A stretch of DNA of 64,000 bases from an uncultured Psychroserpens sp. (GTDB taxonomy: Bacteria; Bacteroidota; Bacteroidia; Flavobacteriales; Flavobacteriaceae): assembly GCF_947500255.1 (NCBI RefSeq), contig NZ_CANMRL010000006.1, positions 62,001 to 126,000 on the forward strand, read 5' to 3'. Shown in pieces: positions 28,421 through 38,333 of the stretch; position 1 is the stretch's first letter; each line of letters begins with the position of its first letter. The notes beneath the pieces are model-generated. The model was not told the DNA's origin and did not search any database. It saw only the letters and a list, made by a program, of their open reading frames with translations. The translations under genes and the position numbers were made by a program.

Positions 28421-29026
28421 TTATTTAGAATATAATTCGACGATGTATTGTTCGTTGATATTTTCTGGAATTTGAATACGTTCTGGAATAGAAACATAAG
28501 TTCCTTCCTTTTTATCGTTATTCCATGTAATCCACTCATATACACTACTAGAGTTAGCTAATGAATTTTGAATAGACTCTAATGATTTAGATTTTTCTCT
28601 AACAGCAACTACATCTCCTGCTTTTAATTGGTAAGAAGGAATGTTTACGATACCTCCGTTTACAGTGATATGTCTATGAGAGACTAATTGTCTAGCTCCA
28701 CTTCTAGATGGAGACAATCCCATTCTGAAAGCAACGTTGTCTAAACGAGACTCACATAGTTGAAGTAAAACTTCACCTGTAATACCTTGAGCAGCTGTTG
28801 CTTTTTTGAACATGTTTCTGAATTGCTTTTCTAATATACCATAAGTATATTTAGCTTTTTGCTTTTCCATTAACTGGATAGCATATTCAGATTTTTTTCC
28901 ACGACGCTTGTTAGCTCCGTGTTGACCTGGAGGATAGTTTCTTTTTTCAAAAGCTTTATCATCTCCAAAGATAGCTTCACCGAATTTTCGGGCTATTTTA
29001 GTTTTAGGACCAGTATATCTTGCCAT
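28421..29026 (-). CDS. rpsD: 30S ribosomal protein S4
   Basis: A 201-residue uS4 that nucleates 30S assembly. It begins [21 protein letters not shown] and lacks the N-terminal Cys cluster, so it is the zinc-free form. The S4 RNA-binding domain holds [20 protein letters not shown] and [19 protein letters not shown]. It has its own promoter and a leader of about 100 bases; S4 is the autoregulator of the alpha operon in other bacteria. Confidence 0.99.
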   Translation of the reverse strand: MARYTGPKTKIARKFGEAIFGDDKAFEKRNYPPGQHGANKRRGKKSEYAIQLMEKQKAKYTYGILEKQFRNMFKKATAAQGITGEVLLQLCESRLDNVAFRMGLSPSRSGARQLVSHRHITVNGGIVNIPSYQLKAGDVVAVREKSKSLESIQNSLANSSSVYEWITWNNDKKEGTYVSIPERIQIPENINEQYIVELYSK

Positions 29027-29130
29027 TTTTAAATTTGTTTTGAGAGTGTTTGTGAATTAAGGTCTTAATCTTATCCTTCGACAACCGTTGATCTCTCGTT
29101 GATACTTGTTAATTGTTATTTTTCAGTTTG

Positions 29131-29160
29131 CAAATTTACGCATAAAAAATTAATATCAAC
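29131..29160 (-). promoter_or_regulatory. Internal promoter for rpsD-rpoA-rplQ
   Basis: On the minus strand TTG (29157-29159), an 18-base spacer and TAAATTTG (29131-29138) match the -33/-7 consensus. The -33 element lies inside the 3' arm of the terminator hairpin that follows rpsK. The leader to rpsD would be about 100 bases. Confidence 0.6.
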
Positions 29161-29183
29161 CATTAAAATAGTTGATATTAATT
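29143..29183 (-). terminator. Terminator or attenuator between rpsK and rpsD
   Basis: AATTAATATCAAC (29148-29160) and its exact complement (29171-29183) form a 13-bp stem with a 10-base loop. On the minus strand the 3' arm runs into six T. It begins 16 bases after the rpsK stop. Confidence 0.7.
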
Positions 29184-29198
29184 CTATAGAGCAATAAA

Positions 29199-29582
29199 TT
29201 AAACTCTTCTTCTTTTTGGAGGTCTACATCCATTGTGTGGTAATGGTGTAACATCGATAATTTCTGTTACTTCTATACCTGCATTGTGGATTGAACGAAT
29301 AGCAGATTCTCTACCATTTCCAGGACCTTTCACGTAAACTTTCACTTTCTTTAGTCCAGCTTCTTTTGCAACTCCAGCAGCATCTTCTGCAGCTAATTGA
29401 GCAGCGTAAGGCGTGTTCTTTTTAGAACCTCTGAATCCCATTTTACCAGCTGATGACCATGAAATCACATCACCTTTTTTGTTTGTTAAAGAGATGATAA
29501 TGTTGTTAAAAGAGGCAGCTACGTGTGCTTCTCCAACAGCGTCTACTATTACTTTACGTTTTTTAGTACTTGACTTTGCCAT
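29199..29582 (-). CDS. rpsK: 30S ribosomal protein S11
   Basis: A 127-residue uS11 of the 30S platform. It contains [40 protein letters not shown] in its core and ends with the conserved [12 protein letters not shown]. The gene is separated from rpsM by 106 bases and from rpsD by a 172-base spacer with a terminator. Confidence 0.98.
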   Translation of the reverse strand: MAKSSTKKRKVIVDAVGEAHVAASFNNIIISLTNKKGDVISWSSAGKMGFRGSKKNTPYAAQLAAEDAAGVAKEAGLKKVKVYVKGPGNGRESAIRSIHNAGIEVTEIIDVTPLPHNGCRPPKRRRV

Positions 29583-29688
29583 ATTTTTCAGTTTCTAGTT
29601 GTTAGTTTTTTCTAGTTTTTAGAATCCTAAACATTGCTATTTCAGACAGATTCCTCTAACGGTTAAAACTAATGACTAATGTCTATTA

Positions 29689-30063
29689 TTATTTAGTTGC
29701 TTTTTTCTTGTTAGCAACAGTTTTTCTTCTACCTTTTCTTGTTCTAGAGTTGTTTTTAGTTCTCTGACCTCTTAATGGAAGTCCAGCTCTATGACGAATA
29801 CCTCTGTAACATCCAATATCCATTAATCGCTTAATGTTTAATTGTGTTTCAGAACGTAATTCACCTTCAATAGTATAAGATCCTACAGCGTCACGGATTG
29901 CTCCAATTTGCTCATCTGTCCAATCTTGTACTTTGATGCTTTCGTCTACTTTAGCTGTTGCTAAAATTTCTTGTGCTCTACTTCTACCTACTCCGTAGAT
30001 ATAAGTTAAAGAGATTACTCCTCTTTTCTGTTTTGGTATGTCTACACCTGCAATTCTTGCCAT
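29689..30063 (-). CDS. rpsM: 30S ribosomal protein S13
   Basis: A 124-residue uS13 at the 30S head. It starts [24 protein letters not shown] and has the C-terminal [19 protein letters not shown] followed by a lysine-rich tail that touches tRNA. It begins 2 bases after rpmJ. Confidence 0.98.
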   Translation of the reverse strand: MARIAGVDIPKQKRGVISLTYIYGVGRSRAQEILATAKVDESIKVQDWTDEQIGAIRDAVGSYTIEGELRSETQLNIKRLMDIGCYRGIRHRAGLPLRGQRTKNNSRTRKGRRKTVANKKKATK

Positions 30064-30065
30064 AA

Positions 30066-30182
30066 TTACCCTTGTCTTTGTTTGAATCTAGGATTCTTTT
30101 TGTTAATGACGTAAAGTCTACCTTTTCTGCGGACTAATTTACAGTCTGCGCTTCTTTTTTTAATGGATGCTCTTACCTTCAT
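30066..30182 (-). CDS. rpmJ: 50S ribosomal protein L36
   Basis: A 38-residue bL36 reading [15 protein letters not shown] at its start and ending NPRFKQRQG. Only one cysteine (Cys14) remains, so the zinc ribbon of the Cys-plus form is absent. It sits 4 bases after infA and 2 bases before rpsM, where L36 is expected. Confidence 0.97.
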   Translation of the reverse strand: MKVRASIKKRSADCKLVRRKGRLYVINKKNPRFKQRQG

Positions 30183-30186
30183 GGTT

Positions 30187-30402
30187 TTAGTATCTATAAG
30201 TTATTCGAGCCTTTGTTAAATCGTAAGGACTCATTTCTAATTTTACTTTGTCTCCAGGTAACAACTTAATATAATGCATACGCATCTTACCTGAAATGTG
30301 TGCAGTCACTATGTGACCATTTTCTAGTTCAACTCGGAACATCGCATTTGATAATGCTTCGATGATTGATCCGTCTTGTTCTATTGCTGCTTGTTTTGCC
30401 AT
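30187..30402 (-). CDS. infA: Translation initiation factor IF-1
   Basis: A 71-residue OB-fold protein that binds the 30S A site during initiation. The core [21 protein letters not shown] and [25 protein letters not shown] are canonical. An 86-base spacer separates it from secY; map and adk, often found here in other bacteria, are absent. Confidence 0.98.
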   Translation of the reverse strand: MAKQAAIEQDGSIIEALSNAMFRVELENGHIVTAHISGKMRMHYIKLLPGDKVKLEMSPYDLTKARITYRY

Positions 30403-30488
30403 ATTATATGTTTTAGTATTTAATCTTGGATTAGCAAATACCTTGCCTAAAAAATTTCCGAAGATTATCCTCTAAATTAGTATTACAT

Positions 30489-31841
30489 TTAAGCTACTGC
30501 TTTTCTGTTTTTACCTGTCTTCATCAAGCCATCATAATGTTTATTTAACAAGTATGAATTGACTTGCTGCATTGTATCTATTGCAACTCCAACCATAATT
30601 AGTAGCGATGTGCCACCAAAGAATAATGCCCATCCACCTTGAACATTCATAAGCTTTACAATAACTGCTGGGAACACAGCGATTAATGCTAAGAATATAG
30701 ATCCAGGTAATGTGATTTGTGACATTATTTTATCTAAATACTCTGATGTTTCTGTTCCTGGACGAATTCCTGGAATAAAACCACCACTTCTTTTTAAATC
30801 ATCTGCCATTTTGTTTGTTGGAACAGTAATCGCAGTATAGAAATACGTAAAGATGATAATTAGTAATGCGAACACAACATTATACCACAATCCGAAAGGA
30901 TCGTTAAACTGTGCTTGCATCCATTGACCAACTTCACTAGATGAACCAAAAGATTTTCCAATTAAACTTGGTACAAACATAATTGCCTGAGCAAAGATAA
31001 TTGGCATTACTCCTGATGCATTTAACTTTAATGGTAAAAACTGTCTGTTACCAAATACGTTTTTCTCGTATCCTCCAGAAGCAGTTCTTCTAGCATATTG
31101 AACAGCAATTTTACGTACTGCCATAACTAACATTATAGATGCTAAAATGATTACAAACCAAACTACTAATTCGATCAAGATCATCATTAAACCACCATTT
31201 CCACCACCATCTAATCTAGCTGATGCATTTTGTAAGAACGATTGAGGTAAAGTAGCAATAATACCTACCATAATTAATAATGATATACCATTACCAATAC
31301 CTTTATCTGTAATCTTTTCTCCTAACCACATAGCAAATATACACCCAGTTACTAATATGATAACTGAAGATATATAGAATGTTGGACCAGTACCTAATAA
31401 AAATGCTGTTGAAGGAATACCAAATGCAGGTTGTAAACTTGCTAAGTAACCAGGTGCTTGGAATAAGCAAATGATAATTGTTAGCCAACGTGTGATTTGT
31501 GTAATCTTCTTTTGTCCACTAGCGCCTTCTTTTTGAAGTTTTTGCAAATAAGGAATAGCAATTCCCATTAACTGAACAACAATAGAAGCCGAAATGTAAG
31601 GCATAATACCAAGAGCAAAAACTGAAGCATTTGCAAAGGCACCACCAGTAAACATATTAAGAATTCCTAATATCCCACCATCTGCTCCGTCTTGTAAACC
31701 TCCAAGTTGACTTGCATCAATACCTGGTAAAACAACTTGAGCACCGAAACGGTAAACTAAAAGCAGACCAAGTGTCAAAATGATTCTGTCTTTTAACTCA
31801 GTTATTTTCCAAACATTTTTTAATGTATCTATAATTTTCAT
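30489..31841 (-). CDS. secY: Protein translocase subunit SecY
   Basis: A 450-residue, ten-helix channel subunit of the Sec translocon. The start IDTLKNVWKITELKDRIILTLG, the plug region around GGAFANASVFALGIMPYISASIVVQL and the loop PGIRPGTETSEYLDKI are family hallmarks. It follows rplO by 12 bases. Confidence 0.99.
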   Translation of the reverse strand: MKIIDTLKNVWKITELKDRIILTLGLLLVYRFGAQVVLPGIDASQLGGLQDGADGGILGILNMFTGGAFANASVFALGIMPYISASIVVQLMGIAIPYLQKLQKEGASGQKKITQITRWLTIIICLFQAPGYLASLQPAFGIPSTAFLLGTGPTFYISSVIILVTGCIFAMWLGEKITDKGIGNGISLLIMVGIIATLPQSFLQNASARLDGGGNGGLMMILIELVVWFVIILASIMLVMAVRKIAVQYARRTASGGYEKNVFGNRQFLPLKLNASGVMPIIFAQAIMFVPSLIGKSFGSSSEVGQWMQAQFNDPFGLWYNVVFALLIIIFTYFYTAITVPTNKMADDLKRSGGFIPGIRPGTETSEYLDKIMSQITLPGSIFLALIAVFPAVIVKLMNVQGGWALFFGGTSLLIMVGVAIDTMQQVNSYLLNKHYDGLMKTGKNRKAVA

Positions 31842-31853
31842 ACTAAAGTGTTC

Positions 31854-32306
31854 TTATAAAGTTACCGCTTCTCCGCCTGCAGCTTCAATTGCAGCTTTTG
31901 CTGAAGCAGTAAATTTATGAGCAGTTACTGTTAATTTTGATTTTAATTCACCACGACCAAGAATTTTAACTAATTCATTCTTTCCCGCCAAACCTAGTTC
32001 AACTAGAGTTTGAAAATCAACTGCATCTTTTATTTTCTTGTTATCTACTAACTCTTGTAATGTATCTAAGTTTACACCTTGATATTCTACACGGTTAATA
32101 TTTGTAAATCCAAATTTAGGAACTCGTCTTTGAAGTGGCATTTGACCACCTTCGAAACCTAATTTCTTAGAGTAACCAGAACGAGACTTTGCTCCTTTGT
32201 GACCACGTGTTGCAGTACCACCTTTTCCAGAACCTTGTCCACGACCTACTCTTTTACCTTGATTCTTTGTAGAACCTTCTGCTGGTTTTAAATTACTTAA
32301 GTTCAT
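31854..32306 (-). CDS. rplO: 50S ribosomal protein L15
   Basis: A 150-residue uL15. The glycine/arginine-rich N-terminal extension ([21 protein letters not shown]) that penetrates the 50S core is present, followed by [17 protein letters not shown]. Spacing to rpmD is 9 bases. Confidence 0.98.
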   Translation of the reverse strand: MNLSNLKPAEGSTKNQGKRVGRGQGSGKGGTATRGHKGAKSRSGYSKKLGFEGGQMPLQRRVPKFGFTNINRVEYQGVNLDTLQELVDNKKIKDAVDFQTLVELGLAGKNELVKILGRGELKSKLTVTAHKFTASAKAAIEAAGGEAVTL

Positions 32307-32315
32307 CTTATATTG

Positions 32316-32498
32316 TTATTTCGTCTCTTCAACAGAAACTAAATGTGAAACTTTATTTACCATTCCAAGAATACTTGGAGACGCATCATGTACTTTGGTT
32401 TGACCAATTTTATTTAATCCAAGAGATTCTAAAATTCTCTTTTGATTTTGTGTACGATTGATTGCACTTTTTACTTTTGTTACTTTAATCTTTGCCAT
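32316..32498 (-). CDS. rpmD: 50S ribosomal protein L30
   Basis: A 60-residue uL30. It has the short form beginning AKIKVTKVKSAINRTQNQKRIL and the segment LGLNKIGQTKVH. It lies between rpsE and rplO with small gaps. Confidence 0.97.
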   Translation of the reverse strand: MAKIKVTKVKSAINRTQNQKRILESLGLNKIGQTKVHDASPSILGMVNKVSHLVSVEETK

Positions 32499-32509
32499 CG
32501 TCCTATTGA

Positions 32510-33034
32510 TTAACCGTTAAATACTTTTTCAAGAGAAACTCCTCTATCCTTAGCAATTGTTCTTGCATCTCTTAATTGTAATAAAGCATCAAAAGTTGCT
32601 TTAACTACATTATGAGGGTTAGAAGATCCTTGAGATTTAGATAATACATCGTGTACTCCAACTGCTTCTAAAACTGTTCTTACAGCTCCACCAGCAATTA
32701 CTCCTGTACCAGGAGCAGCAGGAATAATATTTACTCTTGCTCCACCATATTTACCTTTTTGTTCGTGAGGTAAGGTTCCTTTGATAATAGGAATTCTAAC
32801 TAAGTTTTTCTTCGCATCTTCAACTGCTTTAGCAATTGCAGTTGCAACATCTTTAGATTTTCCTAAACCGTGACCTACAACTCCAGCTTCATCACCAACC
32901 ACTACGATCGCTGAAAAACCGAAAGCTCTACCACCTTTTGTTACTTTAGTAACTCTTTGCACACCAACTAAACGATCTTTAAGATCAATTCCACTTGGTT
33001 TTACTAATTCTGCGTTTTTATATTTTTGATACAT
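32510..33034 (-). CDS. rpsE: 30S ribosomal protein S5
   Basis: A 174-residue uS5 that contributes to decoding accuracy and mRNA entry. The segments [21 protein letters not shown] and [23 protein letters not shown] and the C-terminal [16 protein letters not shown] are canonical. Confidence 0.98.
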   Translation of the reverse strand: MYQKYKNAELVKPSGIDLKDRLVGVQRVTKVTKGGRAFGFSAIVVVGDEAGVVGHGLGKSKDVATAIAKAVEDAKKNLVRIPIIKGTLPHEQKGKYGGARVNIIPAAPGTGVIAGGAVRTVLEAVGVHDVLSKSQGSSNPHNVVKATFDALLQLRDARTIAKDRGVSLEKVFNG

Positions 33035-33040
33035 AGTGTC

Positions 33041-33397
33041 TTAGAATTTAAGTCCGCCTTCTCTTGCGCCTTCAGCTAATGATTTTACTCTTCCGTGATA
33101 TTGGTATCCACCTCTATCAAAAGAAATAGTATTGATACCTGCTTTTATTGCTTTCTCAGCTACAGCTTTACCTACTAAGGCAGCTATTTCTGATTTTGTT
33201 CCTTTCTCAGAAGCAATTGCTTTATCTCTTGAAGATGCAGCTGCTAAAGTTTTACCTGTAACATCATCTACAACTTGAGCATAAATTTCTTTATTACTTC
33301 TATAAACAGCTAAACGTGGTCTTGCTTCTGTACCAGAAACTACCTTACGTATTCTGCTTTTTATTCTTAGTCTTCTTTCGTTCTTTGTTAATGCCAT
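33041..33397 (-). CDS. rplR: 50S ribosomal protein L18
   Basis: A 118-residue uL18, which binds 5S rRNA. It includes [20 protein letters not shown] and the C-terminal [26 protein letters not shown]. It lies 10 bases after rplF. Confidence 0.98.
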   Translation of the reverse strand: MALTKNERRLRIKSRIRKVVSGTEARPRLAVYRSNKEIYAQVVDDVTGKTLAAASSRDKAIASEKGTKSEIAALVGKAVAEKAIKAGINTISFDRGGYQYHGRVKSLAEGAREGGLKF

Positions 33398-33407
33398 AAC
33401 TAATTTT

Positions 33408-33950
33408 TTAAGCTGATTTACCTGCTTTTCTTCTTAATTCTTCACCAACAAACTTAACACCTTTTCCTTTGTAAGGTTCTGGTTTTCTAAAACCACGAAT
33501 CTTCGCAGCTACTTGTCCAACTAATTGTTTATCGTGAGATGTTAATTTAACTATTGGGTTTTTACCTTTTTCTGAAATGGTCTCAATTTTCACTTCTGAT
33601 GCAACATTTAATACAATGTTGTGAGAGAATCCTAAAGCCAAGTCTAATTTTTGACCTTGGTTAGATGCTCTATAACCTACACCAACTAGTTCTAATTCTT
33701 TAGTCCATCCTTTAGAAACACCTTCAATCATGTTGCTTACTAAAGATCGGTATAAACCGTGTTTAGATTTTTGTTCTTTATTATCTGCTGAACGTCTTAC
33801 AAGTACGTTTCCGTCTTCAACTTTCACTTCAACAGCATCATATGGTTGTGTTAATTCTCCTAATTTACCTTTTACAGTAATTACGTTGTCTTTAACTTCA
33901 ACTGTAACTCCTTCCGGAATTGCTACTGGGTTATTTCCTATTCTTGACAT
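33408..33950 (-). CDS. rplF: 50S ribosomal protein L6
   Basis: A 180-residue uL6 near the factor-binding site. It begins [19 protein letters not shown] and ends in [25 protein letters not shown], the conserved C-terminal signature. Confidence 0.98.
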   Translation of the reverse strand: MSRIGNNPVAIPEGVTVEVKDNVITVKGKLGELTQPYDAVEVKVEDGNVLVRRSADNKEQKSKHGLYRSLVSNMIEGVSKGWTKELELVGVGYRASNQGQKLDLALGFSHNIVLNVASEVKIETISEKGKNPIVKLTSHDKQLVGQVAAKIRGFRKPEPYKGKGVKFVGEELRRKAGKSA

Positions 33951-33968
33951 TGTTCTTTCTGCTTTAAA

Positions 33969-34367
33969 TTAGTAAACGTAACACAATAATTCACCACCAA
34001 CGTTTTCACGTTGCGCTTGCTTACCTGTAATTACACCTTTAGATGTAGAAACGATAGCAATACCTAAACCGTTAAGGATTCTAGGCATTTCATTTGCGCC
34101 AGCATACTGACGTAAACCTGGTGTACTGATTCTCTGAATTTTTTTGATAACCGACTCTTTAGTTTCCTTGTTGTACTTAAGGGCAATTTTAATTGTTCCT
34201 TGTACAGAAGAGTCATCAAATTTGTAACTTAAAATATATCCTTGATCGAATAATATTTTAGTCATCTCTTTCTTTAAGTTTGACGCAGGAATTTCAACCA
34301 CTCTGTGGTTTGCTTTCACTGCATTTCTGATTCTTGTTAAGTAATCAGCAATTGGATCTGTATTCAT
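33969..34367 (-). CDS. rpsH: 30S ribosomal protein S8
   Basis: A 132-residue uS8, a primary 16S rRNA binder. It starts MNTDPIADYLTRIRNAVKANH and ends STSKGVITGKQAQRENVGGELLCYVY. A 92-base structured spacer separates it from rpsN; S8 is the autoregulator of the spc operon in E. coli. Confidence 0.98.
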   Translation of the reverse strand: MNTDPIADYLTRIRNAVKANHRVVEIPASNLKKEMTKILFDQGYILSYKFDDSSVQGTIKIALKYNKETKESVIKKIQRISTPGLRQYAGANEMPRILNGLGIAIVSTSKGVITGKQAQRENVGGELLCYVY

Positions 34368-34386
34368 TTGTATTAATTTGCGGTAG

Positions 34387-34418
34387 TGGTTTTCGACCTC
34401 ATGCCGAACCTAAAACCA
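34387..34418 (-). other. Hairpin in the rpsN-rpsH spacer
   Basis: TGGTTTT (34387-34393) and AAAACCA (34412-34418) can pair around an 18-base GC-richer interior. It lies 20-50 bases upstream of the rpsH start on the mRNA and has no T run, so it is not a terminator. A regulatory RNA role is only inferred. Confidence 0.35.
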
Positions 34419-34459
34419 ATTTATAATTCTTGTCTGTAATCGCAATAAAACGATTTGGT

Positions 34460-34729
34460 CTACCAAGATGCTTTTTTAACACCTGGAATCAAACCTTGGT
34501 TTGCCATTTCACGAAATGTTACACGTGAAATACCGAAAGTTCTCATGTACCCTTTTGGTCTTCCTGTTAGTTTACATCTGTTGTGCATTCTAATAGGTGA
34601 AGCATTTTTAGGTAACTTTTGTAATGCTTCGTAATCTCCAGCTTCTTTTAAAGCTTTACGTTTCTCAGCATATTTAGCTACTGTTTTTGCTCTTTTTACC
34701 TCACGGGCTTTCATTGATTCTTTAGCCAT
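34460..34729 (-). CDS. rpsN: 30S ribosomal protein S14
   Basis: An 89-residue uS14 of the long, zinc-free form. It starts [24 protein letters not shown]. The C-terminal [28 protein letters not shown] keeps only one cysteine instead of the CxxC pairs. Spacing to rplE is 3 bases. Confidence 0.98.
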   Translation of the reverse strand: MAKESMKAREVKRAKTVAKYAEKRKALKEAGDYEALQKLPKNASPIRMHNRCKLTGRPKGYMRTFGISRVTFREMANQGLIPGVKKASW

Positions 34730-34732
34730 ATC

Positions 34733-35284
34733 TTAGTTCTTTTGAAAAGGTAATCCCATTTCAGTTAATAACGATTTTGCTTCTTTATCTGTGTCTGCAG
34801 ATGTTACGAAAGTAATATCCATACCAGAGATCTTGTTGATTTTGTCAATGTTGATTTCTGGGAAGATTATTTGTTCAACAACACCTAAGTTATAATTTCC
34901 TCTACCATCAAAACCTGTAGCTTTGATACCGTTGAAATCTCTAACTCGTGGTAACGCCGAAGTTACTAAACGATCTAAAAACTCATACATTTGCTCTCCT
35001 CTTAACGTAACTCTCACACCAATTGGCATTCCCTTACGTAATTTAAAAGATGCAACATCTTTTTTAGATAGTGTAGCAACAGCTTTTTGACCAGATATCA
35101 TTGTTAACTCATCAATAGCATGATCAATTAATTTTTTATCGGCAACGGCAGCTCCAACTCCTTTAGATATTACAATCTTTTCAAGTTTAGGAACTTGCAT
35201 TACGTTTTTATATCCGAATTCTTCTGTAAGAGCAGAAACTACTTTGTCCTTGTACTCTTGTTTTAATCTTGGAATATAAGCCAT
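34733..35284 (-). CDS. rplE: 50S ribosomal protein L5
   Basis: A 183-residue uL5 in the 5S rRNA complex. Signatures include [46 protein letters not shown] and [16 protein letters not shown]. It starts 2 bases after rplX. Confidence 0.98.
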   Translation of the reverse strand: MAYIPRLKQEYKDKVVSALTEEFGYKNVMQVPKLEKIVISKGVGAAVADKKLIDHAIDELTMISGQKAVATLSKKDVASFKLRKGMPIGVRVTLRGEQMYEFLDRLVTSALPRVRDFNGIKATGFDGRGNYNLGVVEQIIFPEINIDKINKISGMDITFVTSADTDKEAKSLLTEMGLPFQKN

Positions 35285-35286
35285 AA

Positions 35287-35598
35287 CTATATTACTTCAT
35301 TTGATTTTGTTGAAAATCTTACTTTCTTGTCACCTTCCATTTTATAACCTACTCTAGTTGTTTCTCCTTTTGAAGTTAACAATGATAAGTTAGACATATG
35401 GATTGGTGCTTCTTTCTCTACAATTCCACCTTGAGGGTTTTGTGCACTTGGTTTTGTATGTTTCTTAACCATGTTCACGCCTTCTACGATGGCTTTGTTT
35501 TTATCCTTTAATACTTTAAGCACATTACCTTCTGTACCTTTATGGTCTCCAGCTATTACTTTTACAGTATCTCCTGATTTAATTTTAAACTTTGTCAT
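35287..35598 (-). CDS. rplX: 50S ribosomal protein L24
   Basis: A uL24 assembly initiator with the KOW motif [22 protein letters not shown]. The ATG at 35598 gives [10 protein letters not shown], the usual family start (103 residues). An in-frame ATG at 35610 overlaps the rplN stop as TAATG and would add four residues; either is possible. No other anomaly. Confidence 0.96.
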   Translation of the reverse strand: MTKFKIKSGDTVKVIAGDHKGTEGNVLKVLKDKNKAIVEGVNMVKKHTKPSAQNPQGGIVEKEAPIHMSNLSLLTSKGETTRVGYKMEGDKKVRFSTKSNEVI

Positions 35599-35609
35599 TT
35601 TATTAGTCA

Positions 35610-35978
35610 TTAAAGCACTTCTGGTGCTAATGAAACAATTTTCATGAATTGTCTATCACGAAGTTCTCTAGCTACTGGTCCAAAAACACGTGTTCCTCTC
35701 ATTTCTCCTGTTGGATTTAAAAGTACACAAGCGTTATCATCAAATCTAATATAAGATCCATCTGGACGTCTCACTTCTTTTTTAGTACGAACAACTACTG
35801 CTGTTGATACTGCTCCTTTTTTAATGTTTCCATTAGGAGTAGCATCTTTTACTGAGACAACAATTTTATCTCCAATAGAAGCGTATCTTCTTTTTGTACC
35901 ACCTAGAACACGGATAGTTAATACTTCCTTAGCTCCAGTGTTATCAGCTACTTTTAATCTTGATTCTTGTTGTACCAT
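35610..35978 (-). CDS. rplN: 50S ribosomal protein L14
   Basis: A 122-residue uL14 at the subunit interface and the docking site of RsfS, also encoded in this window. It starts [20 protein letters not shown] and ends [19 protein letters not shown]. Confidence 0.98.
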   Translation of the reverse strand: MVQQESRLKVADNTGAKEVLTIRVLGGTKRRYASIGDKIVVSVKDATPNGNIKKGAVSTAVVVRTKKEVRRPDGSYIRFDDNACVLLNPTGEMRGTRVFGPVARELRDRQFMKIVSLAPEVL

Positions 35979-35980
35979 AA

Positions 35981-36238
35981 TTACTTCGCTCTTTCAATTA
36001 TTTCTACTAATCTCCAACATTTAGATTTACTCATAGGTCGTGTTTCCATGATCTTTACAGTATCTCCAATGTTACAATCGTTTGTTTCGTCGTGAGCAAC
36101 ATATTTTTTTGTTTTCAAAACGAACTTTCCGTACATAGGGTGTTTCACTTTTTTAACTTCAGAAACCACAATTGATTTCTGCATTTTGTTACTAGTAACA
36201 ACTCCTATACGCTCTTTTCTTAAATTTCTTTTTTCCAT
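35981..36238 (-). CDS. rpsQ: 30S ribosomal protein S17
   Basis: An 85-residue uS17. It has the OB-fold signature [30 protein letters not shown] and the segment [20 protein letters not shown]. It lies 2 bases before rplN. Confidence 0.98.
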   Translation of the reverse strand: MEKRNLRKERIGVVTSNKMQKSIVVSEVKKVKHPMYGKFVLKTKKYVAHDETNDCNIGDTVKIMETRPMSKSKCWRLVEIIERAK

Positions 36239-36256
36239 CTTTCAGCCAGAATACAA

Positions 36257-36448
36257 TTATTGTATTTCTCTTTTAGTTAATTCTGTTGCAATTCTTGCTA
36301 CTGAACGTCTAACGTTACGTAACTGAATTGGGTTATCTAATGGAGAGATTGCATGTGCCATTTTAAGGTCTGCATAACTCTTTTTAGTTTCACCAAGTTT
36401 CTCTTGTAACTCAGCTACTGATAATTCTTTAATTTCTGATTGTTTCAT
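36257..36448 (-). CDS. rpmC: 50S ribosomal protein L29
   Basis: A 63-residue two-helix uL29 at the polypeptide exit. It shows MKQSEIKELSVAELQEKLGE, MAHAISPLDNPIQLRNVRRSVARI. Flanked by rplP and rpsQ as expected. Confidence 0.97.
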   Translation of the reverse strand: MKQSEIKELSVAELQEKLGETKKSYADLKMAHAISPLDNPIQLRNVRRSVARIATELTKREIQ

Positions 36449-36461
36449 AATATCAAATAAA

Positions 36462-36881
36462 TTATGCTTCGTAATCTCTAGCGATTAAAAACTTAGTTTT
36501 AACTGGTAATTTTTGTGCAGCTAAACGTAAGGCTTCTTTAGCAACTTCCATTGGTACTCCACCAACTTCGAAGATAATTCTTCCTGGTTTTACTACAGCT
36601 ACCCAGTATTCTACAGCACCTTTACCTTTACCCATACGTACTTCTAATGGTTTTTTGGTAATTGGTTTATCTGGAAACACTTTAATCCATAATTGTCCTT
36701 CTCTCTTCATGTAACGAGTTGCAGCAATACGCGCAGCTTCAATTTGACGAGATGTCAAGAAATTAGCATCTAAAGATTTTATTCCAAACATACCATTAGA
36801 AAGTGTATGACCTCTTCCGGTATTTCCTTTCATACGTCCTTTTTGGACCTTACGAAATTTTGTTCTTTTCGGTTGTAACAT
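36462..36881 (-). CDS. rplP: 50S ribosomal protein L16
   Basis: A 139-residue uL16 near the peptidyl-transferase centre. It begins [19 protein letters not shown], and contains [21 protein letters not shown]. Confidence 0.98.
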   Translation of the reverse strand: MLQPKRTKFRKVQKGRMKGNTGRGHTLSNGMFGIKSLDANFLTSRQIEAARIAATRYMKREGQLWIKVFPDKPITKKPLEVRMGKGKGAVEYWVAVVKPGRIIFEVGGVPMEVAKEALRLAAQKLPVKTKFLIARDYEA

Positions 36882-36902
36882 ATTATTACTTTTCTTTAAA
36901 AA

Positions 36903-37622
36903 TTACTTTCTACGACGAGATTTATTGTTCCCACCGCGTCCTCCAGACTTGCCACCTTGCTTCTTAGACAAGCCAACTAATGGAGAAAGTTCTCTTTTTC
37001 CGTACACTTCACCTTTCATGATCCATACTTTAACACCTAATCTACCATAAGTAGTATGTGCTTCAACTAAAGCATAGTCAATATCGGCTCTAAATGTAGA
37101 TAAAGGAATACGTCCTTCTTTATAGTGTTCAGAACGTGCCATTTCAGCACCATTCAAACGACCACTAATTTGAATTTTTATTCCTTCTGCATTCATACGC
37201 ATAGCAGCAGCAATTGCCATTTTAATTGCACGTCTGTAAGAAATACGATTCTCAATTTGACGAGCAACACTAGATGCTACTAAATAAGCGTCAAGTTCAG
37301 GTCTTTTAATTTCAAAGATGTTTAACTGAACTTCTTTTCCAGTAATTTTCTTAAGCTCTTCTTTTAACTTGTCTACCTCTTGACCACCTTTTCCGATAAT
37401 AATACCAGGTCTAGCAGTAGTGATAGTAACGGTTACAAGTTTAAGCGTACGCTCAATGATAACTCTAGATACACTAGCTTTTGATAAACGAGCATGGATA
37501 TACTTTCTGATTTTATCGTCTTCAGCAAGTTTATCACCATAATCATTTCCACCATACCAGTTAGATTCCCATCCTCTGATAATTCCTAAACGATTTCCGA
37601 TTGGATTTGTCTTTTGTCCCAT
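36903..37622 (-). CDS. rpsC: 30S ribosomal protein S3
   Basis: A 239-residue uS3 lining the mRNA entry. The KH-domain loop [14 protein letters not shown] and the C-terminal [31 protein letters not shown] are intact. A Gly/Arg/Lys tail ([17 protein letters not shown]) ends the protein. Confidence 0.98.
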   Translation of the reverse strand: MGQKTNPIGNRLGIIRGWESNWYGGNDYGDKLAEDDKIRKYIHARLSKASVSRVIIERTLKLVTVTITTARPGIIIGKGGQEVDKLKEELKKITGKEVQLNIFEIKRPELDAYLVASSVARQIENRISYRRAIKMAIAAAMRMNAEGIKIQISGRLNGAEMARSEHYKEGRIPLSTFRADIDYALVEAHTTYGRLGVKVWIMKGEVYGKRELSPLVGLSKKQGGKSGGRGGNNKSRRRK

Positions 37623-37630
37623 ATCTCTAT

Positions 37631-38038
37631 TTAAGCTTGTGTGTTATTTTTAGCTCCAATCACAACAGTTACGTGATTTGATCTTTTTCTAATTCTGTGA
37701 GCACGACCTTGAGGTGCTGGACGTAATCTCTTTAACATAGATCCTCCATCTACTCTAATCTCTTGTACAAACAAATCTGCTTCTTCCATATCAGCATCTT
37801 CGTTTTTAGCTTGCCAGTTAGATATTGCTGATAACAACAATTTTTCTAAGCGACGAGATGCTTCTTTTTGGCTAAATCTCAAGATTTGTAATGCCTTCTC
37901 TGCTTCTTTTCCTCTTACCAAGTCTGCAACTAAACGCATTTTTCTTGGTGAAGTTGGGCAGTTATTCAACTTTGCAAATGCAACGTTTTTTCTGCCTTCC
38001 TTAATAGCGTCTGCCATTTGTTTTTTACGACTTCCCAT
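37631..38038 (-). CDS. rplV: 50S ribosomal protein L22
   Basis: A 135-residue uL22. It shows [25 protein letters not shown] and the tunnel-lining loop around [23 protein letters not shown]-terminal [17 protein letters not shown] is a slight flavobacterial extension. Confidence 0.98.
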   Translation of the reverse strand: MGSRKKQMADAIKEGRKNVAFAKLNNCPTSPRKMRLVADLVRGKEAEKALQILRFSQKEASRRLEKLLLSAISNWQAKNEDADMEEADLFVQEIRVDGGSMLKRLRPAPQGRAHRIRKRSNHVTVVIGAKNNTQA

Positions 38039-38044
38039 AGCTTA

Positions 38045-38323
38045 CTATTTTTTTCCTTTATTTTTTGCACCTGCATGACCTCTAAACGATCGTGTTGGTG
38101 AAAATTCTCCTAATTTATGACCTACCATATTTTCAGTTACGTAAACTGGTACGAATTGACGACCATTGTGAACTGCAATTGTTTGTCCAACAAAATCTGG
38201 AGAAATCATAGAGGCTCTAGACCACGTTTTGATTACTGTCTTCTTGTTAGCGGCTACATTTGCTTCAACTTTTTTAGCCAATTTATAGTGGATGTAAGGT
38301 CCTTTTTTTAATGAACGTGCCAT
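38045..38323 (-). CDS. rpsS: 30S ribosomal protein S19
   Basis: A 92-residue uS19 of the 30S head. It starts [15 protein letters not shown] and includes [24 protein letters not shown] and [16 protein letters not shown]. Confidence 0.98.
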   Translation of the reverse strand: MARSLKKGPYIHYKLAKKVEANVAANKKTVIKTWSRASMISPDFVGQTIAVHNGRQFVPVYVTENMVGHKLGEFSPTRSFRGHAGAKNKGKK

Positions 38324-38333
38324 ATTATTTCAA

